Below, one piece after another: positions 1 through 7,934 of a DNA stretch of 11,788 bases. The notes under the pieces were generated by a model. It searched no databases, was not told where the DNA came from, and was given only the letters and a program-made list of their open reading frames with translations. The stretch covers positions 1 to 11,788 of the forward strand of contig JASDWX010000108.1 in assembly GCA_041890515.1 (NCBI GenBank), in the 5' to 3' direction. Made by a program: the position numbers and the translations under genes. Source of the DNA: Colwellia_A sp041890515 (lineage in GTDB: Bacteria > Pseudomonadota > Gammaproteobacteria > Enterobacterales > Alteromonadaceae). Numbering within the stretch: position 1 is the first letter of the stretch; every line of letters starts with the position of its first letter.

Positions 1-48
1 ACTTATCAAATATAGTAGATTAATCGATTGATAAATGGATTGGTCGAA

Positions 49-138
49 CTATAAGCCATTCAAGCAGGACAAATAACAGTTGGTTTTGTTCGCTTTAACT
101 CGCTCTGGGGCACAAAGCGCTTTAGCTGAAATTTGACT
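49..138. repeat. Possible degenerate integron attC-like site
   Basis: The segment starts with TAAGCCATTCAAGCAGGAC, which resembles the outer end of attC sites (compare the TTCAAGC-GAC part of the aadA attC). It is followed by a hairpin: GGACAAA (67-73) can pair with TTTGTTC (85-91) with one G-T wobble, around a loop containing ACAGTTGG, a string I recall from attC sites of marine superintegrons. A perfect AAAGCGCTTT palindrome lies at 114-123. Against this, no GTTRRRY-type core boxes are intact at either end and no integrase or cassette genes are visible. A remnant is possible; an unrelated repeat is also possible. Confidence 0.3.
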
Positions 139-253
139 TTGAAGTAAGGTCACTATCTCCTATTTGTAGTACTAATTTTGAGAAACTATTTTTTTTGAAT
201 TTTTTGGAAGTAGTAATCACCGAACAAACATATTTAAGATGATTCTACTTTTG

Positions 254-300
254 GGGTTATTGTTGAGTAAGAGTTAAAAACTAATAGCCCTCAATAATAA
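254..300. other. Competing hairpins in the leader region
   Basis: TTATTGTTGAG (257-267) pairs with CTCAATAATAA (290-300) over 11 bp with one G-T wobble. GGGTTATT (254-261) pairs with AATAGCCC (283-290) over 8 bp with one wobble. The arms overlap, so only one can form at a time. There is no T-run after the 3' arm, so this is not a standard terminator. It lies about 145 bp before the first gene, so whether it is transcribed is unknown. Confidence 0.3.
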
Positions 301-391
301 AAGCATAATTGTTAGTTTTGATCATACGCTTTGAAAAGTTGTAATCGTTAGTCTTTTGCAATGAGTTCTTAATTAATTTGGTTAATATTCA

Positions 392-405
392 TTGAATAAA
401 TTCAA
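392..405. promoter_or_regulatory. Small palindrome, possible promoter/operator area
   Basis: TTGAAT-AA-ATTCAA is a perfect inverted repeat 40 bp before the first gene. TTGAAT could act as a -35 element, and the AT-rich run after it includes CATAAT (417-422), but the spacing of 19 bp is long. A TATAAT at 433-438 has no matching -35. The placement is suggestive only, and no known copper-regulator box is recognised. Confidence 0.22.
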
Positions 406-444
406 AATATATATATCATAATAGGTAATTACTATAATTACTGG

Positions 445-828
445 TTGTTTGTGTCTTTTAATTTTCCTAAAACATTAATGGTGTTGCTAGTGTGTTTGAC
501 TTTTGTCGTTCAAGCGATGGCGTCTACAATTATGTCGTATCATATGATGGGAATGAGCACACAAGAGCAGTCACATAACATGTCCAAGATGGATCATAGC
601 AGCCATAAAATGGCTAATGATTCTTCATGTGATTCTGAAACATCAGAAGATGATTGCTGCGTACAAACATGTAGCTGTTTTACTAGCGGTTGTTCAAGTA
701 TTGCTACGTTAATGAAAGACGCTAGCAATAATCCAATCATAGGTTTATCATCAAAAATACCTTCATATTTATCGTTGGTACAAAGCCAACAACCAACCTC
801 ACTCTACCGTCCTCCAATACTAAGCTAA
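445..828 (+). CDS. Small secreted Met/His/Cys-rich protein, putative copper-binding
   Basis: A 127-residue protein with a signal peptide (hydrophobic residues about 10-22, likely cleavage near QAMA-ST at 26). The mature part has a Met/His-rich stretch at 30-56 (SYHMMGMS, SKMDHSSHKM) and then a Cys cluster (C62, C71, C72, C76, C78, C83); both suit binding of soft metals such as Cu(I) in the periplasm. It ends in SLYRPPILS, a type of tail I recall from small CopL-like copper proteins, so it may belong to that loose group; no family is assigned. The start is unsure: TTG at 445 or GTG at 451 gives a full signal peptide, whereas ATG at 478 would leave it very short. No strong ribosome-binding site is seen. 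It stands 153 bp before the DUF411 gene and shares a KMDHS motif with the peptide at the far end of the cluster. Confidence 0.7.
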   Translation: MFVSFNFPKTLMVLLVCLTFVVQAMASTIMSYHMMGMSTQEQSHNMSKMDHSSHKMANDSSCDSETSEDDCCVQTCSCFTSGCSSIATLMKDASNNPIIGLSSKIPSYLSLVQSQQPTSLYRPPILS

Positions 829-971
829 ATACAAAATAAGTGCGTCCAAAATTTGGTTCATTTATCTTTAATTTCTGTATTAGGCTTTTTTGATCTGAAC
901 GTTCTGAAATTACTTTCATAACCCATTCAAAATAACCTAATTAATTTTTAAATTGTTAATTGATATCCCTT

Positions 972-976
972 AGGGG
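972..976 (+). promoter_or_regulatory. Ribosome-binding site that fixes the DUF411 start
   Basis: AGGGG lies 5 bases before the ATG at 982. An in-frame GTG at 976 would overlap this site, so the ATG is preferred. Confidence 0.55.
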
Positions 977-981
977 TGGTT

Positions 982-1500
982 ATGTTTTACAAAAATATTA
1001 TTTTAAAAGTATCTGCTGCGGTTACAGCAATAGCATTAATCGTTGGTTGTAGCGAAGATAAAACAGTAAAAACGGAGATTCAAAACTTCAAGCAACAATC
1101 CATTGTTTTAGATGTCTATAAAAGTCCTACTTGTGGTTGTTGTAAGAAGTGGATAAACCACATAGATGATAATGGATTCCAATCAAAAATTCATAATCGA
1201 CAAAATATTTCTTCAATCAAAAGTGATAAAGGGATAGAGCCTCGTTATCGTTCTTGTCATACCGCTATATCCAAAGATGGTTATGTTTTTGAAGGACATA
1301 TACCAGCAAAGTATATCCAGAAATTTTTGAACGAACCTCAACTTGATGCCGTTATTGGCCTGTCAGTTTCAGCAATGCCTCTTGGTACGCCTGGTATGGA
1401 GGTAGGTGAAAAATTTCAACCTTATAAAGTTTTATTACTTAAACCCGATGGTACTTCTGAAGTTTACGCAAATGTTAAATCATATAAGGAGCAGTTCTAA
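982..1500 (+). CDS. DUF411 family metal-binding lipoprotein
   Basis: A 172-residue exported protein. The N-terminus is a lipoprotein signal with lipobox IVGC (Cys23); Ser at +2 suggests sorting to the outer membrane. The rest is a DUF411 domain: YKSPTCGCCKKW with C51, C53 and C54, then SCHTAISKDGYVFEGHIP with C92, and AMPLGTPGME at 131-140. Members of this family (including CopG-type proteins) are found with copper and silver resistance genes and are thought to bind copper through the CxCC cysteines and the later Cys. Its stop overlaps the start of the CusC gene by one base (TAATG), so the two are probably translated together. The likely role is binding or handing over periplasmic copper to the pump; this is inferred from family and position. 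Confidence 0.88.
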   Translation: MFYKNIILKVSAAVTAIALIVGCSEDKTVKTEIQNFKQQSIVLDVYKSPTCGCCKKWINHIDDNGFQSKIHNRQNISSIKSDKGIEPRYRSCHTAISKDGYVFEGHIPAKYIQKFLNEPQLDAVIGLSVSAMPLGTPGMEVGEKFQPYKVLLLKPDGTSEVYANVKSYKEQF

Positions 1501-2906
1501 TGAGCAAGCAAAAAAGCAACAGCAAGTTTAGCACAAAGTGCAGTGCAGGTTTTTTGTCACTTGTTTGCTTATCCATTCTGGCTGCTGAGCAGCCTAGATC
1601 TTATGTTAATGCACCTTTATCATTTGAGAAAGCAATAAAGTCAGCTCAAAAAAATGATCCATGGCTTACGGGGAACATTCATAAACAACGATCTCTTGAA
1701 TCGATGAGTATGGCTGTAAATACATTTCCTGATCCTAAAGTATCAATTGGTTTGGTAAACCTACCGTCTAATGGCTTTGATTTTGGGCAGGAAGGTATGA
1801 CACATGCAAAAATTGGTATTGCACAAATGTTCCCCCGTGGAAATACCTTAACGATTAAAAGCCAAGAACTTAGCATTCAAAGTGAAGCATTCCCTTTTCA
1901 ACGACAGGACAGAGAAGCTAAGGTTGCTGTTACGGTAGGTAGTTTATGGTTGGATGCATACAGAGTACAACAGATCATTGCCTTAATTGAAAAAAACAGA
2001 TCTTTGTTTGAGCAGTTAGCGGATATTGCAGAAGCGAGTTATTCTTCTGCATTAGGTAAAACTCGTCAGCAAGATATTGTTAGAGCACAACTAGAGCTTA
2101 CGCGTTTAGAAGATCGATTGGATAAATTAGCCCAACAGAAAAATAGATATGAAGGGATGTTATCACAGTGGTTAATGCGATTATCAACTTCAAACCAATC
2201 TATGGAAGATGCTGTTTTGTATTCTGATTTTTCATTACATAATATTGTGCTTAGAAAACAACTCCCACAAATAGAATTGCTACATTCTGATTTAGTTCAA
2301 GCTAAGTACTGGTTACAACCTCAAGCGTTGGTTCGTTACTTTTTAAACCACCCATCTGTAGTTGCTGTTGATAAGAAAGTTAACGCAACAAAAGTAGGCA
2401 TTAAGTTAGCAAAACAAAAATATGAACCTGAATGGGGCGTAAGTGCTAGTTATGGTTATCGTGCAGATGATCCTATGGGAAGAAGTCGAGCAGACTTATT
2501 TTCTGTCGGTGTAACGTTTGATTTACCTATTTTTACTGAAAATAGGCAAGATAAAGAAGTACAGTCTGCTATTTCTAAAACAGAAGCGGTTAAAATAGAA
2601 AAGATATTACTACTTAGGCAACTTTTAGGCTCTTATTCTAGTGCAAAAGGAAGATTACTGCGTCTTAAAGATAGACAGAATCTGTACAAGTCAAAGTTAT
2701 TACCTCAAATACATGATCAAGCTGAAGCATCGTTAACGGCATATACCAATGATGATGGTGATTTTTCGGAAGTTGTTCGATCACGCATTGCTGTGCTTAA
2801 TGCCGAGATAGATGAATTAACACTGAACGTAGAAGAACAGAAAATATTGCTAGAACTTAACTACCTATTTGTCGGCAATATCAGTACTGCATTTAAACAA
2901 AACTGA
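1500..2906 (+). CDS. cusC: Outer-membrane channel of Cu/Ag efflux pump (CusC/CzcC, TolC family)
   Basis: A 468-residue TolC-family outer-membrane factor, the exit duct of the CusCBA pump. It has an N-terminal signal peptide (hydrophobic 16-28, likely cleavage after Ala29). Unlike E. coli CusC, it shows no acceptable lipobox, so it is probably not lipidated. The segment FPDPKVSIGLVNLP and the following QMFPRGNTL are typical of CusC/CzcC members. The rest shows the long helical repeats of the OEP fold, with extended coiled-coil-like stretches at about 150-220 and 345-460. AAGGAG at 1486-1491 serves as ribosome-binding site, inside the end of the DUF411 gene. Fifty bases separate it from cusB, in the usual C-B-A order. 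Confidence 0.9.
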   Translation: MSKQKSNSKFSTKCSAGFLSLVCLSILAAEQPRSYVNAPLSFEKAIKSAQKNDPWLTGNIHKQRSLESMSMAVNTFPDPKVSIGLVNLPSNGFDFGQEGMTHAKIGIAQMFPRGNTLTIKSQELSIQSEAFPFQRQDREAKVAVTVGSLWLDAYRVQQIIALIEKNRSLFEQLADIAEASYSSALGKTRQQDIVRAQLELTRLEDRLDKLAQQKNRYEGMLSQWLMRLSTSNQSMEDAVLYSDFSLHNIVLRKQLPQIELLHSDLVQAKYWLQPQALVRYFLNHPSVVAVDKKVNATKVGIKLAKQKYEPEWGVSASYGYRADDPMGRSRADLFSVGVTFDLPIFTENRQDKEVQSAISKTEAVKIEKILLLRQLLGSYSSAKGRLLRLKDRQNLYKSKLLPQIHDQAEASLTAYTNDDGDFSEVVRSRIAVLNAEIDELTLNVEEQKILLELNYLFVGNISTAFKQN

Positions 2907-2956
2907 ACAAATTTAAGTCATAGTAGCCAATATACTGCTATTTCAGGAGAAAAATA

Positions 2957-4777
2957 ATGAGTAATAATGTTAAACCAATAATTATTGGCATGATCATAGG
3001 CGGTATTATCACTATCGGAGCATATAGTTTTATGGCTCCTTCAGGTCTGAGTCAACAGTCTATTTCTGCATCTGATGAAAAAAAACCGTTGTATTGGGTA
3101 GCTCCTATGGATGCTAACTATAAAAGAGATAAATCTGGGAAATCCCCTATGGGCATGGATTTAGTACCTGTTTATGATGATGGTGGTAAAGGACCTGATG
3201 AAGGCCCAGGAACCATCTGGATTTCTCCTGATGTAGTGAATAACTTAGGTGTTAGAACGTCAACAGCTAGCTATAAGTCATTACATACAGAAATAAATAC
3301 AGTGGGATATGTTACCTACAATGAGGATAAGTTAGTTCATATTCACCCACGAGTTGAAGGTTGGATAGAGAAATTATACGTCAAGGCAGTTGGTGATCCT
3401 ATTAAGAAGAATCAACCTTTATACGATATATATTCTCCAGCGTTAGTTAATGCTCAAGAAGAACTACTGTTAGCACTGGATCGTAAAAATAATAGGTTAA
3501 TCAGCGCTGCTGAAAACCGACTGACAGCACTACAATTACCTAAGTCGGCTATCGAAAAGTTGAAAAAAACTAAAAATGTTCAGCAAACAATTACGTTCTA
3601 TTCGCCTCAAAAAGGTGTTGTCGAAACCTTAAAGATACGTGAAGGCTTTTTCGTGAAACCTGGTTCAACCCTTATGACAATTGTTGATTTATCAGAAGTT
3701 TGGATTGAAGGTGAAGTTTTTGAAAGACAGGCAGGACAAGTCAAGACTGGAATACCGATTACGATGACGTTGGATTATTTACCTGGAAAAACTTGGCAAG
3801 GACAAGTGGACTTCATCTATCCGACACTTGATCCAAAAACACGCACAGTAAAAGTACGTATACGTTTTAAAAATGAAAACGGTGACTTTAAACCTAATAT
3901 GTTCGCACAAATCGCAATTCATACTACAGGTAATGAACAAGCTCTATTAATTCCCAAAGAAGCACTTATTCGAACGGGCAATCAAGATAGAGTTGTTCTC
4001 GCTTTAGGGGAAGGGAGCTTTAAATCTGTCGCAGTGCGCGTTGGCCGATATGACAGCGAAAGCGTTGAAATACTTGAAGGACTTAATGAGGGGGAAGACA
4101 TTGTGAGTTCAGCTCAATTTTTACTTGATTCTGAATCAAGCAAATCATCTGATTTTAAACGGATGGATCGCAATGATTCAGAAGATAAGGATCCCGCCCC
4201 ATCTTCTGTTTGGGTAAAAGCAAATATACAAAGTTTGATGGTTGATCATAAAATGTTGACGTTAACACATGATGCGATCCCCGAATGGGATTGGCCAGAA
4301 ATGACCATGGATTTCATCGCGACAGACGCGATAGATTTTTCACAACTCAAAGAAGGTATTAGTTTGCATGTCGAGGTGACGAAAACATCAACGGGTGATT
4401 ATCAGATAACTAATATCCATGTGCCGGATAATAGTTCTATGAGTGACATGGAGCTTACCCAAGACAGTGAGGTAAGCGCTGCCGTTTCTTCTGCAAGTGT
4501 GACGGGCACTATTAATTCATTAATGATTGATCACGGCATGATCAACATTAGTCGTTCAGCCATTGAAAAGTGGGATAGACCAGCGGCAATGGTAGATTTT
4601 ATTACGGGTAAAGTTGTAAATTTAACAGGGTTTAGCGAAGAAATGGAGGTTGAATTCATTTTTGAAATTAGAGATGGCAACTTTGTTATTGTTGAAATTT
4701 CTCAAACAACTAATAGTGAACAACCAGTAAACTCTGCTTTAAATGAAGAGTCTGGCGTTGATCACTCTAACCACTAA
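2957..4777 (+). CDS. cusB: Periplasmic adaptor of Cu/Ag efflux pump with two CusF-like domains (CusB)
   Basis: A 606-residue membrane-fusion protein linking CusA to CusC. Residues 7-26 form an uncleaved-looking N-terminal anchor. Residues 46-73 are the heavy-metal-binding segment typical of CusB (YWVAPMDANY ... SPMGMDLVPVY). The adaptor core (barrel-sandwich, hairpin, beta-barrel and membrane-proximal parts) runs from about 85 to 392. It is longer than E. coli CusB (about 400 residues) because two CusF-like OB domains follow at about 418-488 and 513-581. The first has all CusF copper ligands: H438, W446, M449, M451. The second aligns with an offset of 95 and has R533, R541, A544 and V546 instead, so the classical Cu(I) site is gone. 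Both keep SLM-(V/I)-DHxM. The tail is VDHSNH. Ribosome-binding site AGGAG is at 2945-2949. Single-CusF fusions are known (SilB-like); the double one is less usual to my knowledge. Confidence 0.93.
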   Translation: MSNNVKPIIIGMIIGGIITIGAYSFMAPSGLSQQSISASDEKKPLYWVAPMDANYKRDKSGKSPMGMDLVPVYDDGGKGPDEGPGTIWISPDVVNNLGVRTSTASYKSLHTEINTVGYVTYNEDKLVHIHPRVEGWIEKLYVKAVGDPIKKNQPLYDIYSPALVNAQEELLLALDRKNNRLISAAENRLTALQLPKSAIEKLKKTKNVQQTITFYSPQKGVVETLKIREGFFVKPGSTLMTIVDLSEVWIEGEVFERQAGQVKTGIPITMTLDYLPGKTWQGQVDFIYPTLDPKTRTVKVRIRFKNENGDFKPNMFAQIAIHTTGNEQALLIPKEALIRTGNQDRVVLALGEGSFKSVAVRVGRYDSESVEILEGLNEGEDIVSSAQFLLDSESSKSSDFKRMDRNDSEDKDPAPSSVWVKANIQSLMVDHKMLTLTHDAIPEWDWPEMTMDFIATDAIDFSQLKEGISLHVEVTKTSTGDYQITNIHVPDNSSMSDMELTQDSEVSAAVSSASVTGTINSLMIDHGMINISRSAIEKWDRPAAMVDFITGKVVNLTGFSEEMEVEFIFEIRDGNFVIVEISQTTNSEQPVNSALNEESGVDHSNH

Positions 4778-4792
4778 TTAGGAGTATATATT

Positions 4793-7700
4793 ATGATTGC
4801 TTCTATCATCCGTTGGTCCGTCGGTAATCGATTTTTTGTCTTACTGGCGACATTTATTTTGGTTGGCGCAGGTTTATATTCAGTCAATAAAACCCCTATT
4901 GATGCATTGCCTGATTTATCCGATGTACAGGTAATAATAAAAACAAATTATCCAGGACAAGCACCACAAGTAGTCGAAGACCAAGTAACTTACCCAATGA
5001 CAACAGCCATGTTGTCAGTTCCTGGTGCTGTGACTGTACGTGGATATTCCTTCTTCGGTGACTCCTATGTTTATGTCATTTTTGATGAGGATACCGATTT
5101 ATATTGGGCACGATCTCGAGTGCTAGAATATTTAAGTCAGGTTGCGCCAAATTTACCAAAGGACGCCAGACCACAACTAGGCCCAGATGCGACAGGTGTT
5201 GGTTGGGTATACCTTTATGCTTTAGTCGATAAAACGGGACAACATGACTTAAGTCAATTACGTAGTATACAAGACTGGTTTTTAAAGTTTGAATTACAAA
5301 CTGTGCCCGGCGTATCAGAAGTTGCTACGCTCGGTGGTATGGTTAAACAATACCAAGTTAGCGTTGATCCAGACAAGTTACGTGCATTTAGCATACCGTT
5401 ATCGCTTATTCAAACGGCAATTAAGCAAGGTAACCAAGAAATAGGTGCATCGGTTATTGAAATGGCTGAAGCTGAATATATGGTTCGCGCTACGGGTTAT
5501 ATCAAGGGTGTTGATGATCTTGAAAATATTCCATTAGGGGTTAACCAAAATGGTACACCGTTACTGTTAAAAGACGTTGCAGATATTGGCACTGGACCGC
5601 AAATGCGCCGAGGTATCGCTGAGCTTAATGGCGAAGGTGAAGCTGTTGGCGGTATTGTGGTGATGCGTTTTGGTGAAAATGCTCAACAAGTAATAAACGC
5701 TGTAAAAGAAAAGTTAGCACAACTTAAAAGCGGTTTACCTGATGGTGTTGAAATTGTACCTGTTTATGACCGTTCTGCCTTAATTGAGAGCGCAGTAGAT
5801 AACTTAGCCTATAAGTTGTTAGAGGAGTTTGGTGTTGTAGCGCTTATTTGCATTATTTTCTTGTTTCATGTTCGTTCTTCTTTGGTCGCTATAATCAGTA
5901 TACCTGTAGGTATTTTAACTGCTTTCTTAGTAATGTACTGGCAGGGACTTAATGCCAATATTATGTCATTAGGAGGCATTGCCATTGCTATTGGAGCTAT
6001 GGTGGATGGTGCAATCGTGATGATAGAAAATATGCATAAGCATATGGAAAAAACGCCATTAACTAAAGAAAATCGATGGCAAGTTGTCACTGAAGCGGCA
6101 AGTGAAGTTGGTCCTGCGTTATTTTTCAGCTTATTGATTATTACCGTCAGTTTTGTGCCTGTATTTACCTTAGAGGCTCAAGAAGGACGGATGTTTGCAC
6201 CTCTAGCGTTTACTAAAACCTATGCCATGGCTGCATCTGCTGCGTTAGCGATTACGCTTGTTCCTGTACTTATGGGATACTTTATTCGTGGAATAGTATT
6301 ACCAGAGCATAAAAACCCGGTAAATAGATTTTTGACCTTTATTTACTTACCTGCTTTAAAAACGGTGTTACGTTTTCCAAGAAGCACATTATTAGCTGCA
6401 TTGATGGTGCTTGGTGTTGGTCTATACCCACTTGATAAAATTGGTAGTGAATTTATTCCACCGCTTGATGAAGGTGACTTAATGTATATGCCGACGACTT
6501 ACCCGGGGATTTCAATTGGACAAGCGCGGCAGTTACTGCAACAAACGGATAAATTGATCAAGACGGTACCAGAGGTAAAAACAGTATTTGGTAAAGTGGG
6601 GCGTGCAGAGACTGCGACAGATCCAGCACCACTCACTATGATTGAAACATTTATTCAATTAAAGCCGCATGAACAATGGCGAGAAGGCGTTACCACCGAA
6701 AGTTTGAAAAAAGAGCTCGATGCTTTAGTGAAGCTTCCAGGGGTAACTAATGCTTGGGTTATGCCAATCAAAACGCGTATTGATATGTTAGCAACAGGGA
6801 TAAAAACGCCTGTAGGAATAAAAATTGCGGGGCCACAATTGAATGTTATTCAAGATATTGGTAAACAAATAGAGGGGATTTTAGCCGATGTTCCTGGTAC
6901 AGCATCTGTTTACTCTGAGCGAGTGGCTGGTGGTCGTTATGTGAAAGTTGATATCCAACGTGCCAAAGCAGCGCGATATGGGTTAAATATTGCTGAAATA
7001 CAGCAAGTGGTAGCAACAGCTATTGGTGGTATGAATGTCACTAAAACGGTTGAAGGCTTAGAGCGCTACCCTGTAAATCTTCGTTATCCACAAGATTATC
7101 GTGATTCACCAGAGCAGTTATCATTACTGCCGATTGTTACGCCTAATGGTCAACGGATTTCATTAGGTGATGTTGCTAATGTTTTCATTGAAGATGGTCC
7201 TCCAGGCATAAAATCTGAAAATGCACGATTAAATGGTTGGGCTTTTGTCGATATTGAAGGGGTAGATGTTGGTACATACGTTGTTAATGCACAAAAAGTG
7301 GTTGCTGATAAGTTGAAACTGCCTGCTGGTTACTCAATTGCATGGGCAGGGCAATATGAATATATGCAGCGTGCGAAAGCCAAGTTAACTTTCGTTGTGC
7401 CTTTAACTTTATTTATCATTATCATTTTACTTTACCTAAATTTTAGAAATGTTATTGAAGTAGCAATGATAATGGGCACTTTACCGTTAGCTATGGTCGG
7501 TAGTATTTGGTTAATGTACATCGAAGGCTTTAACTTTTCTGTTGCTGTTGGTGTTGGCTTTATAGCGTTAGCGGGAGTTGCGGTAGAGATAGGCGTAATC
7601 ATGTTGGTCTATTTAAACCAAGCTTATCAAGCAATGGTTTTTGACCACTATGAAAAGGATATCATTACTACAAAAGCTGATGTGCTTCAAGCTGTATTGC

Positions 7701-7933
7701 TTGGTGCAGGTATGCGCGTTCGCCCTGTTATGATGACCGCAGCTACTGTTATTGTTGGTTTGTTACCAATTTTGTATGGTACAGGGACCGGATCTGAAGT
7801 GATGAGTAGGATTGCAGCCCCGATGGTGGGTGGTATGTTCAGTGCGGTTATTCTCACGTTACTTGTTTTACCTACGCTGTATTATTTATGGCGTTCATCA
7901 ACTTTAAACAATACCGTTAATGAGGTGAGTTAA
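4793..7933 (+). CDS. cusA: Inner-membrane RND Cu(I)/Ag(I) efflux pump (CusA)
   Basis: A 1046-residue HME-RND transporter, the usual length, which uses the proton gradient to drive Cu(I)/Ag(I) from periplasm or cytoplasm into the CusC channel. TM helices fall in the RND pattern: one at about 13-31, clusters at 337-500 and 866-1035, and one near 531-547. The proton-relay segment GAMVDGAIVMIENM contains D405. Residues matching the E. coli CusA metal path are all present with an offset of 7: M566 (M573), M616 (M623), E618 (E625), R662 (R669), M665 (M672) and K671 (K678), which supports the monovalent Cu/Ag class over the divalent CzcA class. AGGAG at 4780-4784 is the ribosome-binding site, 15 bases after cusB. 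Its stop is one base before the GTG of the PepSY gene, so pump and reductase genes are tightly joined. Confidence 0.97.
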   Translation: MIASIIRWSVGNRFFVLLATFILVGAGLYSVNKTPIDALPDLSDVQVIIKTNYPGQAPQVVEDQVTYPMTTAMLSVPGAVTVRGYSFFGDSYVYVIFDEDTDLYWARSRVLEYLSQVAPNLPKDARPQLGPDATGVGWVYLYALVDKTGQHDLSQLRSIQDWFLKFELQTVPGVSEVATLGGMVKQYQVSVDPDKLRAFSIPLSLIQTAIKQGNQEIGASVIEMAEAEYMVRATGYIKGVDDLENIPLGVNQNGTPLLLKDVADIGTGPQMRRGIAELNGEGEAVGGIVVMRFGENAQQVINAVKEKLAQLKSGLPDGVEIVPVYDRSALIESAVDNLAYKLLEEFGVVALICIIFLFHVRSSLVAIISIPVGILTAFLVMYWQGLNANIMSLGGIAIAIGAMVDGAIVMIENMHKHMEKTPLTKENRWQVVTEAASEVGPALFFSLLIITVSFVPVFTLEAQEGRMFAPLAFTKTYAMAASAALAITLVPVLMGYFIRGIVLPEHKNPVNRFLTFIYLPALKTVLRFPRSTLLAALMVLGVGLYPLDKIGSEFIPPLDEGDLMYMPTTYPGISIGQARQLLQQTDKLIKTVPEVKTVFGKVGRAETATDPAPLTMIETFIQLKPHEQWREGVTTESLKKELDALVKLPGVTNAWVMPIKTRIDMLATGIKTPVGIKIAGPQLNVIQDIGKQIEGILADVPGTASVYSERVAGGRYVKVDIQRAKAARYGLNIAEIQQVVATAIGGMNVTKTVEGLERYPVNLRYPQDYRDSPEQLSLLPIVTPNGQRISLGDVANVFIEDGPPGIKSENARLNGWAFVDIEGVDVGTYVVNAQKVVADKLKLPAGYSIAWAGQYEYMQRAKAKLTFVVPLTLFIIIILLYLNFRNVIEVAMIMGTLPLAMVGSIWLMYIEGFNFSVAVGVGFIALAGVAVEIGVIMLVYLNQAYQAMVFDHYEKDIITTKADVLQAVLLGAGMRVRPVMMTAATVIVGLLPILYGTGTGSEVMSRIAAPMVGGMFSAVILTLLVLPTLYYLWRSSTLNNTVNEVS

Positions 7934-7934
7934 A

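Larger units (their letters stand above)
1..444. other. Gene-free leader region
   Basis: I found no convincing reading frame on either strand here. The stretch is AT-rich, with T-runs around 186-213. It contains a possible attC-like remnant (about 49-138), two mutually exclusive hairpins (254-300) and, near its right end, a small palindrome followed by an AT-rich run that could hold the promoter of the resistance genes. No CueR- or CusR-type operator with a clear dyad was recognised. The gene that lies to the left is outside the window. Confidence 0.6.

Noticed and set aside
391..402. ATTGAATAAATT repeated near both ends of the window (391-402 and about 11699-11710)
   Set aside because: Only 12 bases of AT-rich sequence with unlike flanks; not convincing as element ends or att sites.
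846..856. CCAAAATTTGG palindrome as an operator between the first two genes
   Set aside because: Short, AT-rich and unlike any copper regulator site I know; expected by chance in such sequence.
737..919. 60-codon open frame on the - strand
   Set aside because: It overlaps the end of the small secreted protein and the following gap, has no ribosome-binding site or recognisable protein features, and its sequence is explained as a shadow.
1679..1876. 65-codon open frame on the - strand inside cusC
   Set aside because: Lies wholly within a well-supported TolC-family gene; a reverse-frame shadow.
5866..6090. 74-codon open frame on the - strand inside cusA
   Set aside because: Antisense to the conserved D405 region of CusA; a shadow of hydrophobic helix coding.
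4793..7933. CzcA-type (Zn/Co/Cd) divalent pump
   Set aside because: The three methionines and paired charged residues of the Cu(I)/Ag(I) path (M566, M616, M665, E618, R662, K671) are all present.
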